Below are positions 4,530-6,042 of a stretch of 6,042 bases of DNA, piece after piece. The notes beneath the pieces are model-generated. The model searched no databases and was not told the DNA's origin. It worked only from the letters and a program-made list of their open reading frames with translations. The stretch covers positions 1 to 6,042 of the forward strand of contig JACPGN010000056.1 of NCBI GenBank assembly GCA_016182435.1. Reading direction: 5' to 3'. A program made the translations under genes and the position numbers. The first letter of the stretch is position 1; every line of letters begins with the position of its first letter. This stretch comes from Lentisphaerota bacterium (GTDB lineage: Bacteria; Verrucomicrobiota; Kiritimatiellia; JAAZAB01).

Positions 4530-5753
4530 ATGAGCAACAGCGTGTCGCACCATGCCCCCCCCTTCCATCCGATCGAGGAGATTATCCGGCAGATTCGGCG
4601 CGGCCGGCTGGTCATCATCGTGGATGACAAGGCCCGGGAAAATGAAGGCGACCTGGTGCTGGCCGCCGAGAAAGCAACCAATTCCGCAATTAATTTCATG
4701 TCCCGCTTCGCGCGCGGGCTGATCTGCGTGGCCATGAGCCCGGAGCGTCTGGCGCGATTGAATATCAACAGGATGGCCACCACCAATCAGCCGGACACGT
4801 TTCGCACCGCCTTCATGGTATCCGTTGATGCGCGCGAGGGCATCACCACCGGAATCAGCGCTCATGACCGCGCCCACACGATCCGCGTATTGCTGGATGA
4901 AAAATCGCGGCCGGCCGATCTGGTCAGCCCCGGTCATGTCTTCCCGCTGGCGGCCCGCGAAGGCGGCGTTCTGCACCGCGCCGGGCATACCGAAGCGGCG
5001 CTTGACCTGGCGCGCCTGGCCGGTCTTAAGCCGGCTGGAATCATTTGTGAAATTATGCGGGATGACGGCCGCATGGCGCGCCTGAATGACCTGAGGCGGT
5101 TTTCGCGGCGGCATCACCTGGCGATTGCCTCGGTGGCCGACCTGATTGCTTACCGCCGCCGCAACGAGAAGCTGGTCAACTGCATCTCGCAGGCCTCTTT
5201 GCCCACGGAATTCGGCGTGTTTAATTTGCGCTTGTACCAATCGGCGCCCGATGGCCGCCAGCACGTGGCCCTGGTGCTGGGCGAGCCGGCGCGGGATTCT
5301 TCCGCCCTGGTCCGCGTTCATAGCGAATGCCTCACCGGCGATGTATTCGGCTCGCTGCGTTGCGACTGCGGCGCGCAACTGCGCGCCGCCCTGAAAAAGG
5401 TCGCGGAAGCGGGGGCCGGCGTGGTCCTTTACATGCGCCAGGAAGGGCGCGGCATCGGGCTGGCCAATAAAATCCATGCCTACGCCCTGCAGGAGCAAGG
5501 CCTGGATACGGTGGCAGCCAATCGGCGCCTGGGTTTCTCGGACGACCTGCGCGACTACGGGACGGGCGCCCAGATTCTCTCGGACCTGGGCCTCAAAAAA
5601 ATCAGGCTGATGACTAATAATCCCCGTAAAGTCATCGGCCTGGAAGGCTATGGCATCCGGATTGTGGAAAGAATTCCTGTCATTTCGCCGGCTAATCCCT
5701 ATAATCGCAAATACCTGGATACCAAAAAAAGGAAACTGGGGCACTGGCTGTAA
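4530..5753 (+). CDS. ribBA: Bifunctional 3,4-dihydroxy-2-butanone 4-phosphate synthase / GTP cyclohydrolase II
   Basis: RibBA supplies both branches of riboflavin synthesis: RibB converts ribulose 5-phosphate to dihydroxybutanone phosphate, and RibA opens GTP to the diaminopyrimidine. The 407-residue product has a RibB half (about 1-205) with the acidic loop VDDKARENEGD (R36, E37, E39, D41), TTGISAHDRAHTI, PGHVFPL, H153 in GHTEA and E174 in CEIM. The last two coincide with E. coli RibB H153/E174. The RibA half (about 206-407) has the zinc cysteines C267, C278 and C280 (ECLTGDVFGSLRCDCG), MRQEGRGIGL (302-311), Y318, R341 in LRDYGTGAQIL and TNNPRKV. The cysteines, Y318 and R341 match E. coli RibA C54/C65/C67/Y105/R128 at one constant offset. 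Neither half looks degraded. An in-frame TAG at 4518-4520 makes ATG 4530 the earliest start, yet no Shine-Dalgarno precedes it. ribH follows. Confidence 0.97.
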   Translation: MSNSVSHHAPPFHPIEEIIRQIRRGRLVIIVDDKARENEGDLVLAAEKATNSAINFMSRFARGLICVAMSPERLARLNINRMATTNQPDTFRTAFMVSVDAREGITTGISAHDRAHTIRVLLDEKSRPADLVSPGHVFPLAAREGGVLHRAGHTEAALDLARLAGLKPAGIICEIMRDDGRMARLNDLRRFSRRHHLAIASVADLIAYRRRNEKLVNCISQASLPTEFGVFNLRLYQSAPDGRQHVALVLGEPARDSSALVRVHSECLTGDVFGSLRCDCGAQLRAALKKVAEAGAGVVLYMRQEGRGIGLANKIHAYALQEQGLDTVAANRRLGFSDDLRDYGTGAQILSDLGLKKIRLMTNNPRKVIGLEGYGIRIVERIPVISPANPYNRKYLDTKKRKLGHWL

Positions 5754-5761
5754 AGAGATGA

Positions 5762-5817
5762 CCAGACGACGGACGCCAGACGCCAGACGACAGACGACGG
5801 ACGCCAGACGACGGACC
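5762..5817 (+). repeat. Heptamer array CCAGACG/ACGGACG (8 units)
   Basis: Eight uninterrupted 7-base units: CCAGACG (5762), ACGGACG (5769), CCAGACG (5776), CCAGACG (5783), ACAGACG (5790), ACGGACG (5797), CCAGACG (5804) and ACGGACC (5811). A decayed GGAGAAG follows. The array begins 8 bases after the ribBA stop. Pyrimidine bases are nearly all C, so the + strand is almost free of T here. Confidence 0.88.
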
Positions 5818-5840
5818 GGAGAAGACAAGATTCCCTGCCA

Positions 5841-5870
5841 GCATCCGTGTCAATCCGTGTTCATCCGTGG
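5841..5870 (+). repeat. Decamer array NNATCCGTGK (3 units)
   Basis: Three exact 10-base units, GCATCCGTGT (5841), CAATCCGTGT (5851) and TCATCCGTGG (5861), share the core ATCCGTG. The array lies between the ribBA heptamer array and ribH, in the spacer of an expected operon. Its 10-base period differs from the 7-base period of the other arrays. Confidence 0.8.
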
Positions 5871-5912
5871 TAAGAATCTTCGCATAAAACACCAAAACAG
5901 AAAGGACAGAAC

Positions 5913-6042
5913 ATGAAAACCAGGGAAATCGCAGGCAACCTGTTGGCCCAGGACTTGACCTTCGGCATCGTGATCAGCCGGTATAACGACCTTTTCACTC
6001 AGCAGCTCCTGCGCGGCGCGCTGGACTGCTTCCAGCGGCACG
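5913..6042 (+). CDS. ribH: 6,7-dimethyl-8-ribityllumazine synthase, N-terminal part (3' truncated by the window)
   Basis: Only the first 43 codons are present. Lumazine synthase condenses the butanone phosphate made by RibB with the ribityl-pyrimidine to give the direct riboflavin precursor. The visible sequence (MKTREIAGNLLAQDLTFGIV, then ISRYNDLFTQQLLRGALDCF) matches the family start. FGIVISRYN corresponds to the conserved first strand and the substrate-contacting aromatic/Asn turn, and the LLRGALDCFQRH helix is also typical. AAGGA (5902-5906) lies 6 bases before ATG 5913. It follows ribBA by 159 bases, a gap filled by two repeat arrays; shared transcription is likely but not shown. The identification is supported both by the sequence and by the preceding pathway gene. 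Confidence 0.92.
   Translation, partial: MKTREIAGNLLAQDLTFGIVISRYNDLFTQQLLRGALDCFQRH

Noticed and set aside
4521..5828. A 435-residue open frame on the minus strand opposite ribBA
   Set aside because: It is a shadow of the GC-rich ribBA gene. The + strand frame carries complete RibB and RibA motifs, while the antisense product has no recognisable motif and runs out into the heptamer array.

Overview
The window reads as a stretch of bacterial chromosome, GC-rich in its genes, carrying housekeeping metabolism on the + strand only. No tRNA, rRNA, insertion sequence, CRISPR array or phage gene is visible. The intergenic DNA is unusually full of short palindromes and period-7 repeats. The gene set (Gls24/AmaP pair, fused RibBA, accBC) and this repeat style would fit an uncultured lineage such as a PVC-superphylum member (Kiritimatiellota/Lentisphaerota-like) or Omnitrophota. 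That placement is an inference from general impression, not something the sequence proves.

Layout. Positions 1-1508 hold the 3' end of accB (biotin carrier) and a complete accC (biotin carboxylase), the first half-reaction of acetyl-CoA carboxylase in fatty-acid synthesis. A 277-base gap follows, with two compound palindromic elements and a smaller overlapping palindrome. Next come an Asp23/Gls24-family gene and an amaP-like membrane-anchor gene (1786-2812), then nrdR (2834-3289), the zinc-ribbon/ATP-cone repressor of ribonucleotide reductase genes. Overlapping nrdR by 4 bases is a gene I do not recognise (3286-4116), whose N-terminal part contains about 90 bases of consecutive hairpins that look like an in-frame repeat insertion.

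Positions 4117-4529 are a 413-base non-coding region with heptad-period arrays in inverted pairs, a G10 tract, a perfect 11-bp hairpin and a weak promoter candidate. Then come ribBA (4530-5753), a bifunctional riboflavin enzyme with both sets of catalytic residues intact, a 159-base spacer with a heptamer and a decamer array, and the 5' end of ribH (5913 onward), the next enzyme of the pathway.

How the genes work together. RibBA makes both precursors of the lumazine branch (3,4-dihydroxy-2-butanone 4-phosphate and the GTP-derived pyrimidine) and RibH uses the butanone product, so ribBA-ribH is a functional pair. The accBC-Gls24 order recalls accB-accC-yqhY in Bacillus subtilis, where YqhY, a Gls24-family protein, has been linked to acetyl-CoA carboxylase. 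The most unusual material is the repeat content. Five differently worded short-period arrays and several REP-like palindromes sit in three intergenic gaps, and one palindrome cluster lies inside a reading frame. I found no convincing new enzymatic or defence system.
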